A stretch of 64,000 bases of DNA, taken from assembly GCA_014190175.1 (NCBI GenBank), contig BJFZ01000001.1, positions 1 to 64,000 on the forward strand, written 5' to 3'. Source of the DNA: Actinomycetes bacterium. GTDB lineage: Bacteria > Actinomycetota > Actinomycetes > Nanopelagicales > Nanopelagicaceae. The stretch's first letter is position 1; every line of letters starts with the position of its first letter. The translations under genes were made by a program, and so were the position numbers. The notes under the pieces are model-generated. The model had not been told where the DNA came from and made no database searches. It saw only the letters and a program-made list of their open reading frames with translations. Shown here piece after piece: positions 8,284 to 19,047 of the stretch.

Positions 8284-8862
8284 ATGGTCAATGCAGTTGG
8301 AATCAATGATTTTCCAGCAGCCGCCGCAGCATTACGAAGTTTCACACCTCGTATTGAAATTCAAATTGAAGAAACTCCAGCACCAGCAAAGTTAGCTACT
8401 CATGCCTTGGCATTGTCTGCTGAATGTATTGTCGATGATGAAGAATTAGCATCTGGAAGATTTGTTTTACTTTACGAACCAGAAGGACATGAGACTTGGA
8501 ATGGAAATTTTAGATGCGTAACTTTTATTCGGGCCCAAATGGAATTACAGATGGGTGTAGATCCGCTGCTTCCTGAAGTTGGCTGGTCTTGGTTTGAAGA
8601 TGCGTTAAACGGCCTAGAAGTGACTGCAACAAGTGGAACGGTTACGCAAGCAACAAGTGCATCTTTCGGTCAATTAGAGGAACGTGGAAGCGACTGTGAG
8701 ATTGAGATCCGCGCATCATGGACAGCGATAATTTCAGCAAAAGATCCAAATGAAATTGCTGCGCATTTTGCAGCATGGTGCGCATTACTGGCGCAGTGCG
8801 CTGGCTTAGCACCGATAACATTGGCTGATGGAGTCGCATCAATTGCCCGAAATCGTTCCTGA
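8284..8862 (+). CDS. DUF3000 family protein
   Basis: A 192-residue cytoplasmic protein of the actinobacteria-specific DUF3000 family (Rv2680 type). Typical are the N-terminal FPAAAAALRSF and EIQIEETPAPAKLATHALAL, the GRFVLLYEPEGHETWNGNFR core, and the acidic middle. No catalytic motif is recognised and the function is unknown. The gene precedes the RNase D gene in mycobacteria and Streptomyces as here, and its 3' end overlaps that gene by 35 bases, so the pair is translationally linked and perhaps functionally related to RNA metabolism (inference). Confidence 0.85.
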   Translation: MVNAVGINDFPAAAAALRSFTPRIEIQIEETPAPAKLATHALALSAECIVDDEELASGRFVLLYEPEGHETWNGNFRCVTFIRAQMELQMGVDPLLPEVGWSWFEDALNGLEVTATSGTVTQATSASFGQLEERGSDCEIEIRASWTAIISAKDPNEIAAHFAAWCALLAQCAGLAPITLADGVASIARNRS

Positions 8863-10129
8863 AGAGTCTGTAGAGCAATCAGAGGTAGTTGAGTTACCAC
8901 TTCGCGACCAGCCCGTTGCAGGGATGTCTGAATTAATTACCGATTTAACGGGATTAAAAAATGCATGTGCACAATTAGCAAAAGGTACCGGTCCGATAGC
9001 GATCGATGCTGAACGGGCCTCGGGTTACAAGTATTCGCAACGAGCATATTTAATTCAGGTTCACCGTAAAGATGGCGGCTTGCATCTGATCGATCCAATT
9101 CCATTTAAATTAGAAGATTTTGCACCGTTAAATGAGATATTACAAAGCTGCGAAACAATTATTCACGCGAGCACTCAAGATCTTCCGTGCATGCGCGAGA
9201 TTGGCTTAAACCCAACCTCATTATTTGATACTGAACTTGGTGCCCGAATTGCCGGAATGGCCAAAGTTGGTCTTGGTCCATTAACCGAAGAATTGTTGGG
9301 CTTTCGTTTAGCGAAAGAACATTCAGCAGTTGATTGGTCAATCCGACCATTGCAGCAAGATTGGTTAATTTACGCAGCCCTTGATGTTGATGTTCTACTT
9401 GAATTAAGAGATGCAGTGGAAGCAAAATTAATTGAAAACAAGAAGTTAGCGTGGGTTAATGAAGAGTTTGCCGCCATATTGGCATCCCCCACTCCTCAAC
9501 CTAAAACCGATCGATGGAAAAAAACTTCTGGTATCCATAAAGTTAAACGTCCGGATCAACTTGCAATTGTTCGCGAACTTTGGCGGGCTCGTGACGAGAT
9601 TGGACGCGAGAAAGATATTGCGAGCGGGCGAATCTTAAGTGAATACGCAATTGTTGCTGCTGCGGCAACAGTGCCAAAAAATATTAATGAGTTGAAAGGA
9701 ATCTCAGCATTCACTCGCCAGCCGCCAGAGTTGTTAAAAAAATGGTGGGATGCAATTGCAATCGCTAGCGCGAATCCAGAGTTGAAAATTAAAGGACCGC
9801 CGAGTGATGCTCCCCCAACTCAGTTGCGAGTTTGGCGTGAGCGCGAACCAGTGGCTTATGCCCGGCTAACTCATGCCAAAGTCAGATTGAAGGAGGTGGC
9901 CGAGGCCAACTCGATTCCAGTTGAAAATATGGCCTCTCCTGATCTGGTCCGAAAATTGTGTTGGTATGCGCCGCTGCCAGATTTAGCCCAGGTCGAAGCG
10001 GCGTTGCTTAAAGCTGGTGCTCGGGCCTGGCAGATTGAATTAATTGGGCCGACATTGGCGCAAATCCAATTTGAGACGGAGCCAGTAGTAATTGCTGCCG
10101 AGGAGGCTGAACCTGCTCAGACGGAGTGA
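8828..10129 (+). CDS. rnd: Ribonuclease D-like 3'-5' exoribonuclease with HRDC domain
   Basis: A 433-residue DEDD-family exonuclease. The acidic catalytic residues are visible in IAIDAERASGYKYSQ (exo I), in the stretch from IIHASTQDLPCM to FDTELGARI (exo II) and in YAALDVDVLLEL (exo III, Tyr form). An HRDC domain follows (about 225-300, IVRELWRARDEIGREKDIASGRIL) with a second HRDC-like C-terminal half. It is expected to trim 3' ends of structured RNAs such as tRNA precursors. The start ATG lies inside the DUF3000 gene; the first 25 residues are acidic and unconserved, so a later start is possible. Confidence 0.88.
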   Translation: MESHQLPEIVPEESVEQSEVVELPLRDQPVAGMSELITDLTGLKNACAQLAKGTGPIAIDAERASGYKYSQRAYLIQVHRKDGGLHLIDPIPFKLEDFAPLNEILQSCETIIHASTQDLPCMREIGLNPTSLFDTELGARIAGMAKVGLGPLTEELLGFRLAKEHSAVDWSIRPLQQDWLIYAALDVDVLLELRDAVEAKLIENKKLAWVNEEFAAILASPTPQPKTDRWKKTSGIHKVKRPDQLAIVRELWRARDEIGREKDIASGRILSEYAIVAAAATVPKNINELKGISAFTRQPPELLKKWWDAIAIASANPELKIKGPPSDAPPTQLRVWREREPVAYARLTHAKVRLKEVAEANSIPVENMASPDLVRKLCWYAPLPDLAQVEAALLKAGARAWQIELIGPTLAQIQFETEPVVIAAEEAEPAQTE

Positions 10130-10142
10130 CAGAGGTAACTCT

Positions 10143-10172
10143 TATTTACGCAACGAAAAAGTTGCGTAAATA
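10143..10172 (+). promoter_or_regulatory. Perfect 12-base inverted repeat over the -35 box of the iron-permease promoter
   Basis: TATTTACGCAAC (10143-10154) and GTTGCGTAAATA (10161-10172) are exact reverse complements around a 6-base GAAAAA centre. The right arm contains TTGCGT (10162-10167), which sits 17 bases before the -10 hexamer TAACTT. The arrangement is that of a repressor operator. There is no T-run after the stem, so an intrinsic terminator for the RNase D gene is less likely. Confidence 0.6.
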
Positions 10173-10190
10173 CCCTCTACCAAGTAACTT
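10162..10190 (+). promoter_or_regulatory. Leaderless promoter of the FTR1-type permease gene
   Basis: TTGCGT (10162-10167), a 17-base spacer and TAACTT (10185-10190) lie 6 bases before the ATG at 10197. Spacing is ideal for the principal sigma factor, and the transcript would start at the AUG. Confidence 0.55.
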
Positions 10191-10196
10191 TTAACC

Positions 10197-11027
10197 ATGT
10201 TGAGTAATTTCTTAATCGGGCTGCGCGAAGGTCTGGAAGCGGCGTTAATTGTCGGAATTTTGGTTGCCTATATCGTTAAAACAAATCAATCAAGCAAACG
10301 TAAACTTTTGACCGCCGTATGGAGTGGTGTCGCAGCTGCGCTAATTGCAAGTCTGGCACTCGGAGGATTCTTATCATTTACCTCCGCTGAATTAACTCCA
10401 CGTGGTGAAGAATTTTTTGCTGGAACCACATCATTGTTAGCAGTTGGTTTGGTAACTTGGATGGTCTTCTGGATGAAACGCACAGCACGATCATTGCGTG
10501 AAGATTTGCAAGGAAAAGTAGCTATCGCGTTATCTTCAGGACCAATTACCCTTGCTGCAGCTGCATTTTTTGCAGTATTGCGCGAAGGTTTAGAAACATC
10601 ACTTTTTGTTTATGCAAATTTCCGTTCTATTAATGGTGAAGGTGTCGGCGCTGGACCAGCGATTGGATTAATAATTGGTTTAGCAGTAGCCGTATTTTTA
10701 GGTTGGGCTATTTATCGTCGTGCGATCACTTTGAATCTGGCAACTTTTTTCAAAATTACCGGCGTCGCATTAATTGTGATTGCTGCCGGAGTTTTGTCTT
10801 ACGGAGTTCATGAATTTCAGGAGTTAGGTTGGATTCCAGCCGCCGATCTATTTATTTGGGACACGACCTCTTGGATGAGCAAGGAGTCAATCCCTGGTTC
10901 TATCCTGGCCGGCACCATCGGCTTTGATACCACCACCTCTTGGTGGCAATTTGGCTTTTGGGGCCTCTATTTACTGATCACCCTCAAGACTTACCTCGCC
11001 CCAGCTCGCAAAACCGTCGCTGTTTAA
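10197..11027 (+). CDS. efeU: FTR1-family high-affinity iron permease (EfeU-like)
   Basis: A 276-residue integral membrane protein with about seven transmembrane helices. The two REGLE iron-translocation motifs are present, in helix 1 (REGLEA, residues 10-15) and helix 4 (REGLET, 129-134), as in Ftr1p and EfeU. It imports iron across the cytoplasmic membrane, normally together with the periplasmic EfeO and the peroxidase EfeB; neither is encoded beside it. The gene stands alone between RNase D and fadA, with its own promoter and a striking inverted repeat upstream, suggesting iron- or metal-dependent control (inference). Confidence 0.88.
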   Translation: MLSNFLIGLREGLEAALIVGILVAYIVKTNQSSKRKLLTAVWSGVAAALIASLALGGFLSFTSAELTPRGEEFFAGTTSLLAVGLVTWMVFWMKRTARSLREDLQGKVAIALSSGPITLAAAAFFAVLREGLETSLFVYANFRSINGEGVGAGPAIGLIIGLAVAVFLGWAIYRRAITLNLATFFKITGVALIVIAAGVLSYGVHEFQELGWIPAADLFIWDTTSWMSKESIPGSILAGTIGFDTTTSWWQFGFWGLYLLITLKTYLAPARKTVAV

Positions 11028-11050
11028 CCTGACGGCAACTTCCAGTTTAA

Positions 11051-11066
11051 GTTACTGGCTAGTAAC
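11051..11066 (+). promoter_or_regulatory. GTTAC-N6-GTAAC dyad upstream of fadA
   Basis: GTTACTGGCTAGTAAC is a perfect 6-base inverted repeat with a 4-base centre, 49 bases upstream of the fadA start. The same GTTAC-N6-GTAAC architecture occurs upstream of the acyl-ACP desaturase gene. Size and symmetry fit a TetR-type operator. Confidence 0.5.
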
Positions 11067-11115
11067 ATCTGTCTTAACCGCTTTTGAATTTAGGCGCTAG
11101 AGAAAAGGCAAGCAA

Positions 11116-12333
11116 ATGGCTGCTTCAAGTAAATCAGTAAATTCAATAAGTGATGTCTATCTAATTGATGCAGTTCGCACTCCATTTGGAAAAGCTGGAT
11201 CCTTATACGCCGGAACTCGTGCCGATGACATTATGGTCCGTTGTATTCGCGGATTATTAGAGCGCAACCCAAGTATTGATAGTGCAACAATTGATGAAGT
11301 TGCAATTGCTGCTGCTTCACAAACTGGTGATCAAGGAATGAACATCGGTCGCAGCGCTGCATTGTTAGCCGGTATTCCAAAAACAGTTCCTGGTTATTCG
11401 ATTGATCGTTGGTGTGCGGGTGCGATGACATCAATGACCACACTTGCTGGTGGAATTGCAATGGGCAGTTATGACTTAGCACTTGCCGGTGGTGTCGAAC
11501 ATATGGGCAACCACCCAATGGGTGAATTGATGGATCCAAACCCAAGATACATCGCCGAGAAACTTGTTGATCAAGATGCACTTGCTATGGGTGCAACCGC
11601 AGAGCGTTTGCATGACATGCTCCCGCACTTAACACGAGAGCGTGCCGACAAATATGCATTAAATAGTCAAATTAAAACTGCAAAAGCTTATGAGGCTGGG
11701 GAAATTCAAAGAGATTTAATTCCAGTTGCAATCCGCAGCGAAGAACTTGGATGGGGTGTTGCCACGGTAGATGAACCACCTCGTCCCGGAACAACATTGG
11801 AAGCACTTGCTGGATTAAAAACTCCATTTCGTCCCGCTGGTCGAGTTACGCCTGGAAATGCTGCCGGTTTAAATGACGGTGCAACAGCGGCTTTACTTGC
11901 AAGTGGCAAACGCACTGAAGAACTAGGTTTGAAACCAAAAGCTAGATTGGTAACTTTTGCTTTCGCCGGCGTAGAGCCAGAGATCATGGGATATGGCCCA
12001 GTGCCAGCAACTGTTAAAGCGCTAGCAAAAGCCGGCTTAACAATTGATGAGATTGGTGCATTTGAAGTAAATGAAGCTTTTGCGATTCAAGTTTTAGCAT
12101 TTCTAGATTACTTTGCAATTGCAGATGATGATCCTCGGGTAAATCCTTACGGTGGAGCAATCGCCGTTGGTCATCCACTTGCATCTTCTGGAATTCGGTT
12201 AGCGCTAAATCTTGCGCGCACCTTTGAAGCACATCCGGAGATCCGTTATGGCTTAACCACAATGTGCGTAGGTCTTGGAATGGGTGGAACGGTGATTTGG
12301 GAAAATCCAAATTGGAATTTTGGAAAGCAATGA
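11116..12333 (+). CDS. fadA: Acetyl-CoA C-acyltransferase (3-ketoacyl-CoA thiolase)
   Basis: A 405-residue thiolase catalysing the last step of fatty-acid beta-oxidation. The acyl-accepting Cys lies in DRWCAGAMTSM (Cys100), the NEAF motif in EVNEAFAIQVL, the catalytic His in GGAIAVGHPLASSG, and the second Cys in TMCVGLGMGG. Length is normal for the family. AAAGG stands 7 bases before the ATG. The stop overlaps the start of fadB (ATGA), forming the usual fadAB operon that encodes the trifunctional-type complex. Confidence 0.94.
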   Translation: MAASSKSVNSISDVYLIDAVRTPFGKAGSLYAGTRADDIMVRCIRGLLERNPSIDSATIDEVAIAAASQTGDQGMNIGRSAALLAGIPKTVPGYSIDRWCAGAMTSMTTLAGGIAMGSYDLALAGGVEHMGNHPMGELMDPNPRYIAEKLVDQDALAMGATAERLHDMLPHLTRERADKYALNSQIKTAKAYEAGEIQRDLIPVAIRSEELGWGVATVDEPPRPGTTLEALAGLKTPFRPAGRVTPGNAAGLNDGATAALLASGKRTEELGLKPKARLVTFAFAGVEPEIMGYGPVPATVKALAKAGLTIDEIGAFEVNEAFAIQVLAFLDYFAIADDDPRVNPYGGAIAVGHPLASSGIRLALNLARTFEAHPEIRYGLTTMCVGLGMGGTVIWENPNWNFGKQ

Positions 12334-14438
12334 GTACACCGGTTTTGACTCCGCAAGCACCTGAAGAGGTTGTCACAAATGCAATTGTTCGCGAAGTGGA
12401 TTTAACGCCATTTGGGTACAAAGGAAAGATGGCATTAATTACCTTAGATAATGGTTATGACCACAACCGTCCAAACACCATTGGCGTTAAAGGTTTACAA
12501 TCCCTTAACGCAGCGATTGATGCAGCGATTGCAACTAATGCAGATGCGATTGGAATAACTGGGAAACCTTTTATCTTTGCCGCAGGTGCTGATTTAAGTG
12601 GTGTGGCTGGCGTTGCAGATCGAAAACTTGCACATGCTTTTACCAAATTAGGACATGATGTATTTCGTCGTTTTGGTGAATGCGGTAAACCTACTTTTGC
12701 TTTCATTAATGGATTAGCACTTGGTGGCGGACTTGAAATTGGATTGCACTGTCAATATCGAACACTTGCAACTACTGCCATGGTCGGCTTACCTGAGGTA
12801 TTTCTTGGTTTAGTTCCTGGTTGGGGTGGGGCAACTTTATTGCCAAAATTAATTGGCCCTGAGTTAGCAACTCGAGTAATTATTGTCAACGCCCTAAATA
12901 ACAACACGATGCTTAAATCTCCCGAAGCTTTAGAAATCGGCGTAGTGGATGCAGTTTTTGAGCCAGCGGATTTCCTCGAGCAATCAATAACTTTTGCTAG
13001 CCATATTTTAAGTGGTGCTAAGAAACTCACTCGTGCTGATCACAGTAAAGTTGATGCATCTTGGGAAAACGCGGCCAAGATTGGCGCTGCTGCAGTTGTT
13101 AAAAAGTTTGGTCGTGCAGATATTGCATCTCCTAAAGCCGCTTTGCAATTAATTGCTGATGCCCGTACCGCTACTCGTGAATCAGGATTTACCGCAGAGG
13201 ATGAGGCGCTAACTAAATTAGTAATGAATGACCCTCTACGTGCTTCTTTGTACGCCTTTAATTTGATTCAAAAAGGTAAAAAGAAGATTGAAGGAGCGCC
13301 AAAACCTGCGCTTGGACGTAAAGTCACCCGTGCCGGAGTGGTCGGTGCTGGTTTGATGGCTTCGCAACTAGCACTTCTAATTATGCGTAACTTGAAAGTA
13401 CCTGTGGCGATTACCGATCTTGATCAGGAACGCGTCGACAAGGGAATTGCCTGGATCAACAATGAAATTGATGCCTTGGTTTCGAAAAAGCGGGTCCGTC
13501 CAGATGAGGCAGCACGGTTGAAATCTCTGCTTTCTGGTTCGGTTGATAAAGCGATTTTTGCAAAATGTGATTTCATTATTGAAGCGGTCTTTGAGGAGTT
13601 ATCGATCAAGCAAAATCTCTTTAAGGAACTTGAAACAATTGTTACGCCGGAGTGTATTTTGGCGACCAATACCTCATCGCTTTCAGTTACCAAGATGTCT
13701 GAAGGTCTTAAAAATCCAGAACGGGTTATTGGTTTCCACTTCTTTAATCCAGTCGCGGTAATGCCATTACTTGAGATTGCCCGGACTGAAAAAACTGATG
13801 ATGCCACAACCGCTACTGCGGTATCTGTTGGAAAAGATCTGAAAAAGACGATGGTGATCGTCAAAGATGCCCCAGCATTTGTGGTCAACCGATTGTTAAT
13901 GCGTTTTATGGGCGAGATTACCGATGCGCTTGACGAGGGAACTCCTCCAGAGATTGCAGATAGCGCGATGGATCCGCTTGGCTTACCAATGACCTCATTT
14001 GAATTACTTGGGTTAGTTGGGCCAGGTGTTGCACTGCATGTTGGTCAATCATTAAACGGTTCTCTTGGTGAACGTTATCGCATCAGCCCAACAATTGAAC
14101 GTTTAGTAAAATCTGGTGTAAAAACTTTCTACATCAAAGATGAAAAAGGCAATCAGAAAATTAATCCAGATGCAGCGGCCTGTTTGCAACCGGGTGATAA
14201 ACCAGCAACTGCCGAAGAGGTGAGGTTGCGGGCGCTAAATGCTTTGGCAAGTGAAGCTCGCATGATGCTTGATGAAGGCGTCATTACCACAGCAGCCGAA
14301 ATTGATTTATGTATGATTTTAGGAACCGGTTGGCCATTACATTTAGGCGGAATATTGCCTTACTTGGATCGTGAAGGAATTAGCGAGGCTGTGACTGGTC
14401 AGCGTTTCCATCAACGTGGCGTTGCATCTCTTCCATAA
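12330..14438 (+). CDS. fadB: Multifunctional enoyl-CoA hydratase / 3-hydroxyacyl-CoA dehydrogenase
   Basis: A 702-residue beta-oxidation enzyme. The N-terminal crotonase domain (about 1-280) shows [19 protein letters not shown] and [16 protein letters not shown]; the NAD-binding domain starts at about 320 with [10 protein letters not shown]; the dehydrogenase region has ATNTSSLSV and GFHFFNPV with the catalytic His; two 3HCDH C-terminal repeats complete it. ATG 12330 is chosen because it overlaps the fadA stop as ATGA and follows GGAAAG; an upstream frame extension inside fadA is not credible. The 3' end overlaps the convergent dxs gene by 59 bases, an unusually long overlap. Confidence 0.93.
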   Translation: MSTPVLTPQAPEEVVTNAIVREVDLTPFGYKGKMALITLDNGYDHNRPNTIGVKGLQSLNAAIDAAIATNADAIGITGKPFIFAAGADLSGVAGVADRKLAHAFTKLGHDVFRRFGECGKPTFAFINGLALGGGLEIGLHCQYRTLATTAMVGLPEVFLGLVPGWGGATLLPKLIGPELATRVIIVNALNNNTMLKSPEALEIGVVDAVFEPADFLEQSITFASHILSGAKKLTRADHSKVDASWENAAKIGAAAVVKKFGRADIASPKAALQLIADARTATRESGFTAEDEALTKLVMNDPLRASLYAFNLIQKGKKKIEGAPKPALGRKVTRAGVVGAGLMASQLALLIMRNLKVPVAITDLDQERVDKGIAWINNEIDALVSKKRVRPDEAARLKSLLSGSVDKAIFAKCDFIIEAVFEELSIKQNLFKELETIVTPECILATNTSSLSVTKMSEGLKNPERVIGFHFFNPVAVMPLLEIARTEKTDDATTATAVSVGKDLKKTMVIVKDAPAFVVNRLLMRFMGEITDALDEGTPPEIADSAMDPLGLPMTSFELLGLVGPGVALHVGQSLNGSLGERYRISPTIERLVKSGVKTFYIKDEKGNQKINPDAAACLQPGDKPATAEEVRLRALNALASEARMMLDEGVITTAAEIDLCMILGTGWPLHLGGILPYLDREGISEAVTGQRFHQRGVASLP

Positions 14439-16320
14439 GTCCAAGTTCACCAGTACTGCGCAACTCAACAAGTGATCGTGCAATTCTTTGTGCGGTAATT
14501 CCTAGATCGCTCAGAATTTCAACACGTTTTGCGTGTTCAATAAAGGTAAGTGGAACGCCAATTGAATGAACTGGAATATTTAATCCAGCATCACGGAACA
14601 TTTCAGCAACGGTGCTACCAATTCCAGAGTGACGGATTCCATCTTCAACCACAACAACTGCGCTATATCTTTGGGCCATCGTAAGAAGGGCCGCTGGTAA
14701 AGGCTTAACCCAACGTGGATCTACAACTGTTACTCCAACACCTTCACGGTATGCCTGACCAGCGGCTTCAACGCAGATTGCCGCCATTGCACCAACGCTA
14801 ACAATTAGAAGATCCGCACTTTCGCCACGGTACAAAACATCGATCCCATCGCGCCGTTCAAATGCTGGCAAGTCCGCTCCTACAGCTCCCTTTGGAAAAC
14901 GGATCAAAGTTGGGCGATCATTGATGTTTACTGCTTCATTTAATAATTCGCGAAGTTGGGTTCCATCACGCGGTGCACCAATTTGCAAATTAGGGACAAT
15001 TCCAGCAACCGCTAAATCCCAAATTCCATGATGAGAAGGTCCATCATCCCCGGTAACTCCAGAGCGATCTAAAACAAAGGTCACTCCTGCACCATGTAGC
15101 GCAACATCTAAGAGCAGTTGATCAAAGGCGCGATTTAAAAATGTTGAGTAAATCGCAACCACAGGGTGCAAGCCGGCAAATGCCATTCCGGCCGCACTTG
15201 CGGTGGCATGCTGCTCGGCGATACCAACATCAATTGTGCGGGATGGAAACTCTGCTTGGAATTTATCCAGACCGGTAGGTCCAAGCATCGCTGCAGTGAG
15301 TGCGACAATATCTTCGCGTTTACGGGCAATCTCAATTAACTCACTTGAGAATACCGAAGTCCAACTTGTTGAAGCGGGATTGACTGGTTCACCAGTTTCG
15401 GGATCGATAACCCCAACTGAGTGGAATTTATCCGCTTCATTTTGTTCAGCAGGTGTATGGCCGCGACCTTTTTCAGTAATGGCATGCACAATCACTGGAG
15501 CGCCAAACTGTTTTGCTTGTTCAAGTGCGCGCTCAAGGGCTGAAATATCATGGCCATCTACTGGTCCTAAATATTTAATTCCTAAATCTTCAAACATTCC
15601 TTGTGGAGCGATGATGTCTTTAATTCCCTTTTTCATGCCATGCAAAGTCTCAAAAATCGGCCCACCTACAACTGGGGTCTTCTCTAAAACGTTCTTGCCC
15701 CAATCCAAAAATTTCTCATAACCTTGTGTAGTTCGCAACGTACTCAAGTAATTTGAGATTCCACCAATAGTTGGACTGTAAGAACGTTCATTGTCATTAA
15801 CTACAATTACAAGTGAACGCTTTTCAGCTGCGGCAATATTGTTTAACGCCTCCCAAGACATTCCGCCAGTGAGGGCACCATCGCCAACAACCACAACAAC
15901 ACTTCGATCTGTGGCTCCCTGCAACGAGAATGCGCGCGAGATTCCATCTCCCCATGAAAGAGCAGCCGAAGCATGTGAATTTTCAATTACATCATGCACG
16001 CTCTCAGCCCGATTTGGATAACCAGATAATCCACCACGTTGACGAAGTTTTTCAAAGCCATCTGCACGTCCAGTTAAGATTTTATGTACATAAGATTGAT
16101 GTCCGGTATCAAACAAAATTACATCTTTAGGAGATTCGAAGATTCGGTGAATGGCGATGCTTAATTCGACAACACCAAGATTTGGGCCCAGATGGCCGCC
16201 AGTCTTACTTACCGATTTAATTAAAAAGGTGCGGATCTCATGAGAGAGTTGATCCAATTGCTCGTGGCTCAAACCTTGCAAATCCGCAGGGCGATTTATG
16301 GATTTTAGTAACTCACTCAT
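14380..16320 (-). CDS. dxs: 1-deoxy-D-xylulose-5-phosphate synthase
   Basis: A 646-residue thiamine-diphosphate enzyme joining pyruvate and glyceraldehyde-3-phosphate in the first step of the MEP isoprenoid pathway. Visible are [14 protein letters not shown], the TPP/Mg motif [16 protein letters not shown], the catalytic Glu region [17 protein letters not shown], and the transketolase C-terminal domain. The ATG at 16320 is preceded by a G-rich block 5 bases away; the longer in-frame version (from 16449) would extend into acnA and is rejected. It lies 43 bases downstream of acnA on the same strand. The last 19 codons run antisense over the fadB 3' end. Confidence 0.95.
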   Translation of the reverse strand: MSELLKSINRPADLQGLSHEQLDQLSHEIRTFLIKSVSKTGGHLGPNLGVVELSIAIHRIFESPKDVILFDTGHQSYVHKILTGRADGFEKLRQRGGLSGYPNRAESVHDVIENSHASAALSWGDGISRAFSLQGATDRSVVVVVGDGALTGGMSWEALNNIAAAEKRSLVIVVNDNERSYSPTIGGISNYLSTLRTTQGYEKFLDWGKNVLEKTPVVGGPIFETLHGMKKGIKDIIAPQGMFEDLGIKYLGPVDGHDISALERALEQAKQFGAPVIVHAITEKGRGHTPAEQNEADKFHSVGVIDPETGEPVNPASTSWTSVFSSELIEIARKREDIVALTAAMLGPTGLDKFQAEFPSRTIDVGIAEQHATASAAGMAFAGLHPVVAIYSTFLNRAFDQLLLDVALHGAGVTFVLDRSGVTGDDGPSHHGIWDLAVAGIVPNLQIGAPRDGTQLRELLNEAVNINDRPTLIRFPKGAVGADLPAFERRDGIDVLYRGESADLLIVSVGAMAAICVEAAGQAYREGVGVTVVDPRWVKPLPAALLTMAQRYSAVVVVEDGIRHSGIGSTVAEMFRDAGLNIPVHSIGVPLTFIEHAKRVEILSDLGITAQRIARSLVELRSTGELGLMEEMQRHVDGNADQSQPR

Positions 16321-16363
16321 ATCGCCCCCCGGAAAAGATAATGCGCTTATTCTACTTGCTGGG

Positions 16364-19030
16364 CTACTTTCCGCTCGGCAGAAGAGATCTGAGCACGTAC
16401 TGCATGATGCCACCATGTCGGTAGTAATCGGCTTCACCTGGAGTATCAATTCGCACCAGAGCGCGGAAGGATTTATCCCCGTAAGAAACAGTTATCTCTC
16501 GAGGTGTGCTTCCCGAATTGAGTTCCTCAATCCCGGTAATCGAAAAGAGTTCATCACCCGATAAATTTAAGGATTGCGCACTTTGACCTTCAAGATATTG
16601 AAGCGGCAGCACTCCCATGCCAATCAAATTTGAACGATGGATTCGTTCATAAGATTGCGCAATTACCGCTTTCACGCCAAGAAGTGCCGTTCCTTTTGCG
16701 GCCCAGTCACGTGAGGATCCTGAGCCATACTCTTTGCCAGCAAGAATTATTAATGGTACGCCGCTGCTTTGATAATGCATTGAAGCATCGTAAATTGTGG
16801 CTTGTTCACCACCACTTAAGTAATTCCGAGTGAAACCGCCTTCAACACCATCTAGTAATTGATTTTTTAAACGAATATTTGCAAATGTTCCGCGAATCAT
16901 AACTTCATGATTTCCGCGACGTGAACCATATGAATTGAAATCTTTACGATCAACACCGTGCTCTGCTAGATATTTTCCAGCAGGTGAATCAACTTTGATA
17001 TTTCCGGCAGGTGAGATGTGGTCAGTTGTTACTGAATCCCCTAATTTAGCTAATACCCGTGCATCTTTAATATCTTTAACGGGAACGGGATTGCGCGGCA
17101 TTCCTTCAAAGTACGGCGGTTTGCGTACGTAAGTTGAATCAGCATCCCATGCGAAAGTTTTTCCAGTTGGAGTATCAAGTGCTTTCCAACGATGATCGCC
17201 ATCAAAAACTCCAGCGTAATCCTTGGTAAACATTGCTGAGGTGATTGAGGATTCCACAACTGCTGCGATCTCTTGAGCCGATGGCCAAATATCTCGCAAG
17301 AAAACTGGTGCGCCATTTGCATCATTTCCAAGTGAATCTTTTTCAAAATCATGATCCATGGTTCCTGCAAGTGCGTATGCAACAACAAGTGGAGGTGAGG
17401 CCAAGTAGTTCATCTTTACATCGGGGCTAATCCGGCCCTCAAAGTTTCGATTACCGGATAAAACAGCCGCAACTGCCAAATCCTGTTCATTGACTGCTTT
17501 GCTAATTTCCAGTGGGAGTGGTCCGGAGTTTCCAATGCAGGTGACGCATCCATAGCCGACCAAGTTAAATCCAAGTTTTTCCATATATGGCATTAATCCT
17601 GCGCGTTCGTAGTAATCCATGACAACTTTTGAGCCCGGTGCAAGAGTTGTTTTCACCCAAGGTTTTGAACTTAATCCTTTATCAACAGCTTTTTTGGCTA
17701 GTAGTGCCGCACCAAGCATCACTGAAGGATTTGAAGTGTTTGTGCAGGATGTAATTGATGCGATAACCACATCACCATTTTTAATTGTAGTGGCTTTTCC
17801 ATTTACGCCGACCGCAATTGGTGATTTCCCAGTTTTTTCAGAGAAGTAAGTCGGAAGCACCTTGGCAAACTCCGTTTTTGAATCAGTTAGTGAGACTCGA
17901 TCTTGCGGACGTTTTGGACCAGCGATGGATGGAACAACTGTTCCTAAATCAAGCTCTACAACTTCAGAGAACCGTGGTTCAACTGAAGGGTCATGCCAAA
18001 GTCCTTGCAACTTCGCATAAGTTGAAATCAATTCCACTTGGCTCTCACTGCGACCGGTTAATCGCATGTAACGCAAGGTCTCTTCATCAATTGGGAAGAT
18101 CGCACATGTTGATCCGTACTCAGGACTCATATTTCCGATCGTGGCGCGATTTGCCATTGGAATTTCGGCAACACCTGGACCGTAAAACTCGACAAACTTT
18201 CCGACAACTCCATGTTTGCGCAAGATCTGAGTAATTGTTAGTGCCAAATCTGTTGCAGTTGTTCCAGTTGGCAATTTTCCAGTTAACTTAAATCCAACCA
18301 CTCTTGGAATCAACATCGATACTGGCTGGCCAAGCAAAGCTGCTTCGGCTTCAATTCCGCCAACGCCCCACCCAAGCACACCTAGACCATTAACCATGGT
18401 GGTGTGTGAATCAGTACCAACAACGGTATCTGGATAGGCCTGCAATACGCCAGAAATATTTCTGGTCATAACTACTCTTGCTAAAAATTCAATATTTACT
18501 TGGTGAACAATTCCAGTTCCGGGTGGCACAACTTTAAATTCATCAAAAGCGCCTTGCCCCCAACGTAAGAAACGGTAACGCTCGCGATTGCGCTCATATT
18601 CAACATCAGTATTTTGTTCAAAAGAGGTATTCGTTCCAAAAAAATCTGCAATAACTGAGTGATCAATAACTAATTCAGCGGGTGCGAGTGGATTTACCTT
18701 TGTTGGGTCTCCCCCAAGTTCTACAATCGCCTCACGCATAGTTGCTAAATCAACTATGCAAGGAACGCCAGTAAAATCTTGCATAATTACTCGAGCCGGA
18801 GTGAATTGAATTTCAGTGTCAATATCTGCGGTTGGATTCCACGCTGCAAGTGCTTTGATCTGTTCAGCGGTGATATTTGCACCATCTTCATGGCGCAAAA
18901 GATTCTCAAGCAAGATTTTTAAGCTAAATGGCAGATTATTTGCACCGGCCACTCGAGTGATATCAAAGATCTCATAATCTGTTGAATTTACCTTCAACAC
19001 ACTTTTGCTTTTTAAGGAATCTTTACTCAT
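16364..19030 (-). CDS. acnA: Aconitate hydratase A
   Basis: An 888-residue [4Fe-4S] enzyme interconverting citrate and isocitrate in the TCA cycle. Cluster ligands are seen in [14 protein letters not shown] and [12 protein letters not shown], and the substrate-binding block [12 protein letters not shown] in the swivelling domain 4. Length matches AcnA/IRP1-type aconitases. GGAAGG lies 6 bases before the ATG, so translation is leadered, unlike many neighbours. An 18-base perfect palindrome lies 18 bases upstream of the start and overlaps the end of the preceding gene, suggesting control by a MarR-type repressor. Confidence 0.96.
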   Translation of the reverse strand: MSKDSLKSKSVLKVNSTDYEIFDITRVAGANNLPFSLKILLENLLRHEDGANITAEQIKALAAWNPTADIDTEIQFTPARVIMQDFTGVPCIVDLATMREAIVELGGDPTKVNPLAPAELVIDHSVIADFFGTNTSFEQNTDVEYERNRERYRFLRWGQGAFDEFKVVPPGTGIVHQVNIEFLARVVMTRNISGVLQAYPDTVVGTDSHTTMVNGLGVLGWGVGGIEAEAALLGQPVSMLIPRVVGFKLTGKLPTGTTATDLALTITQILRKHGVVGKFVEFYGPGVAEIPMANRATIGNMSPEYGSTCAIFPIDEETLRYMRLTGRSESQVELISTYAKLQGLWHDPSVEPRFSEVVELDLGTVVPSIAGPKRPQDRVSLTDSKTEFAKVLPTYFSEKTGKSPIAVGVNGKATTIKNGDVVIASITSCTNTSNPSVMLGAALLAKKAVDKGLSSKPWVKTTLAPGSKVVMDYYERAGLMPYMEKLGFNLVGYGCVTCIGNSGPLPLEISKAVNEQDLAVAAVLSGNRNFEGRISPDVKMNYLASPPLVVAYALAGTMDHDFEKDSLGNDANGAPVFLRDIWPSAQEIAAVVESSITSAMFTKDYAGVFDGDHRWKALDTPTGKTFAWDADSTYVRKPPYFEGMPRNPVPVKDIKDARVLAKLGDSVTTDHISPAGNIKVDSPAGKYLAEHGVDRKDFNSYGSRRGNHEVMIRGTFANIRLKNQLLDGVEGGFTRNYLSGGEQATIYDASMHYQSSGVPLIILAGKEYGSGSSRDWAAKGTALLGVKAVIAQSYERIHRSNLIGMGVLPLQYLEGQSAQSLNLSGDELFSITGIEELNSGSTPREITVSYGDKSFRALVRIDTPGEADYYRHGGIMQYVLRSLLPSGK

Positions 19031-19047
19031 TTTGCGCCTTCCAAATC

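Noticed and set aside
10143..10172. Intrinsic terminator of the RNase D gene
   Set aside because: The stem is AT-rich in its outer half and not followed by a T-run, while it coincides with a well-spaced promoter; an operator fits better.
15203..16130. Long plus-strand frames opposite dxs
   Set aside because: They are antisense shadows of a strongly conserved gene and have no recognisable protein features.
14380..16449. Long dxs frame starting at 16449
   Set aside because: The extra 43 residues are Cys/Ser-rich, run through the acnA 3' end and are unlike the family; the ATG at 16320 gives the normal Dxs N-terminus.
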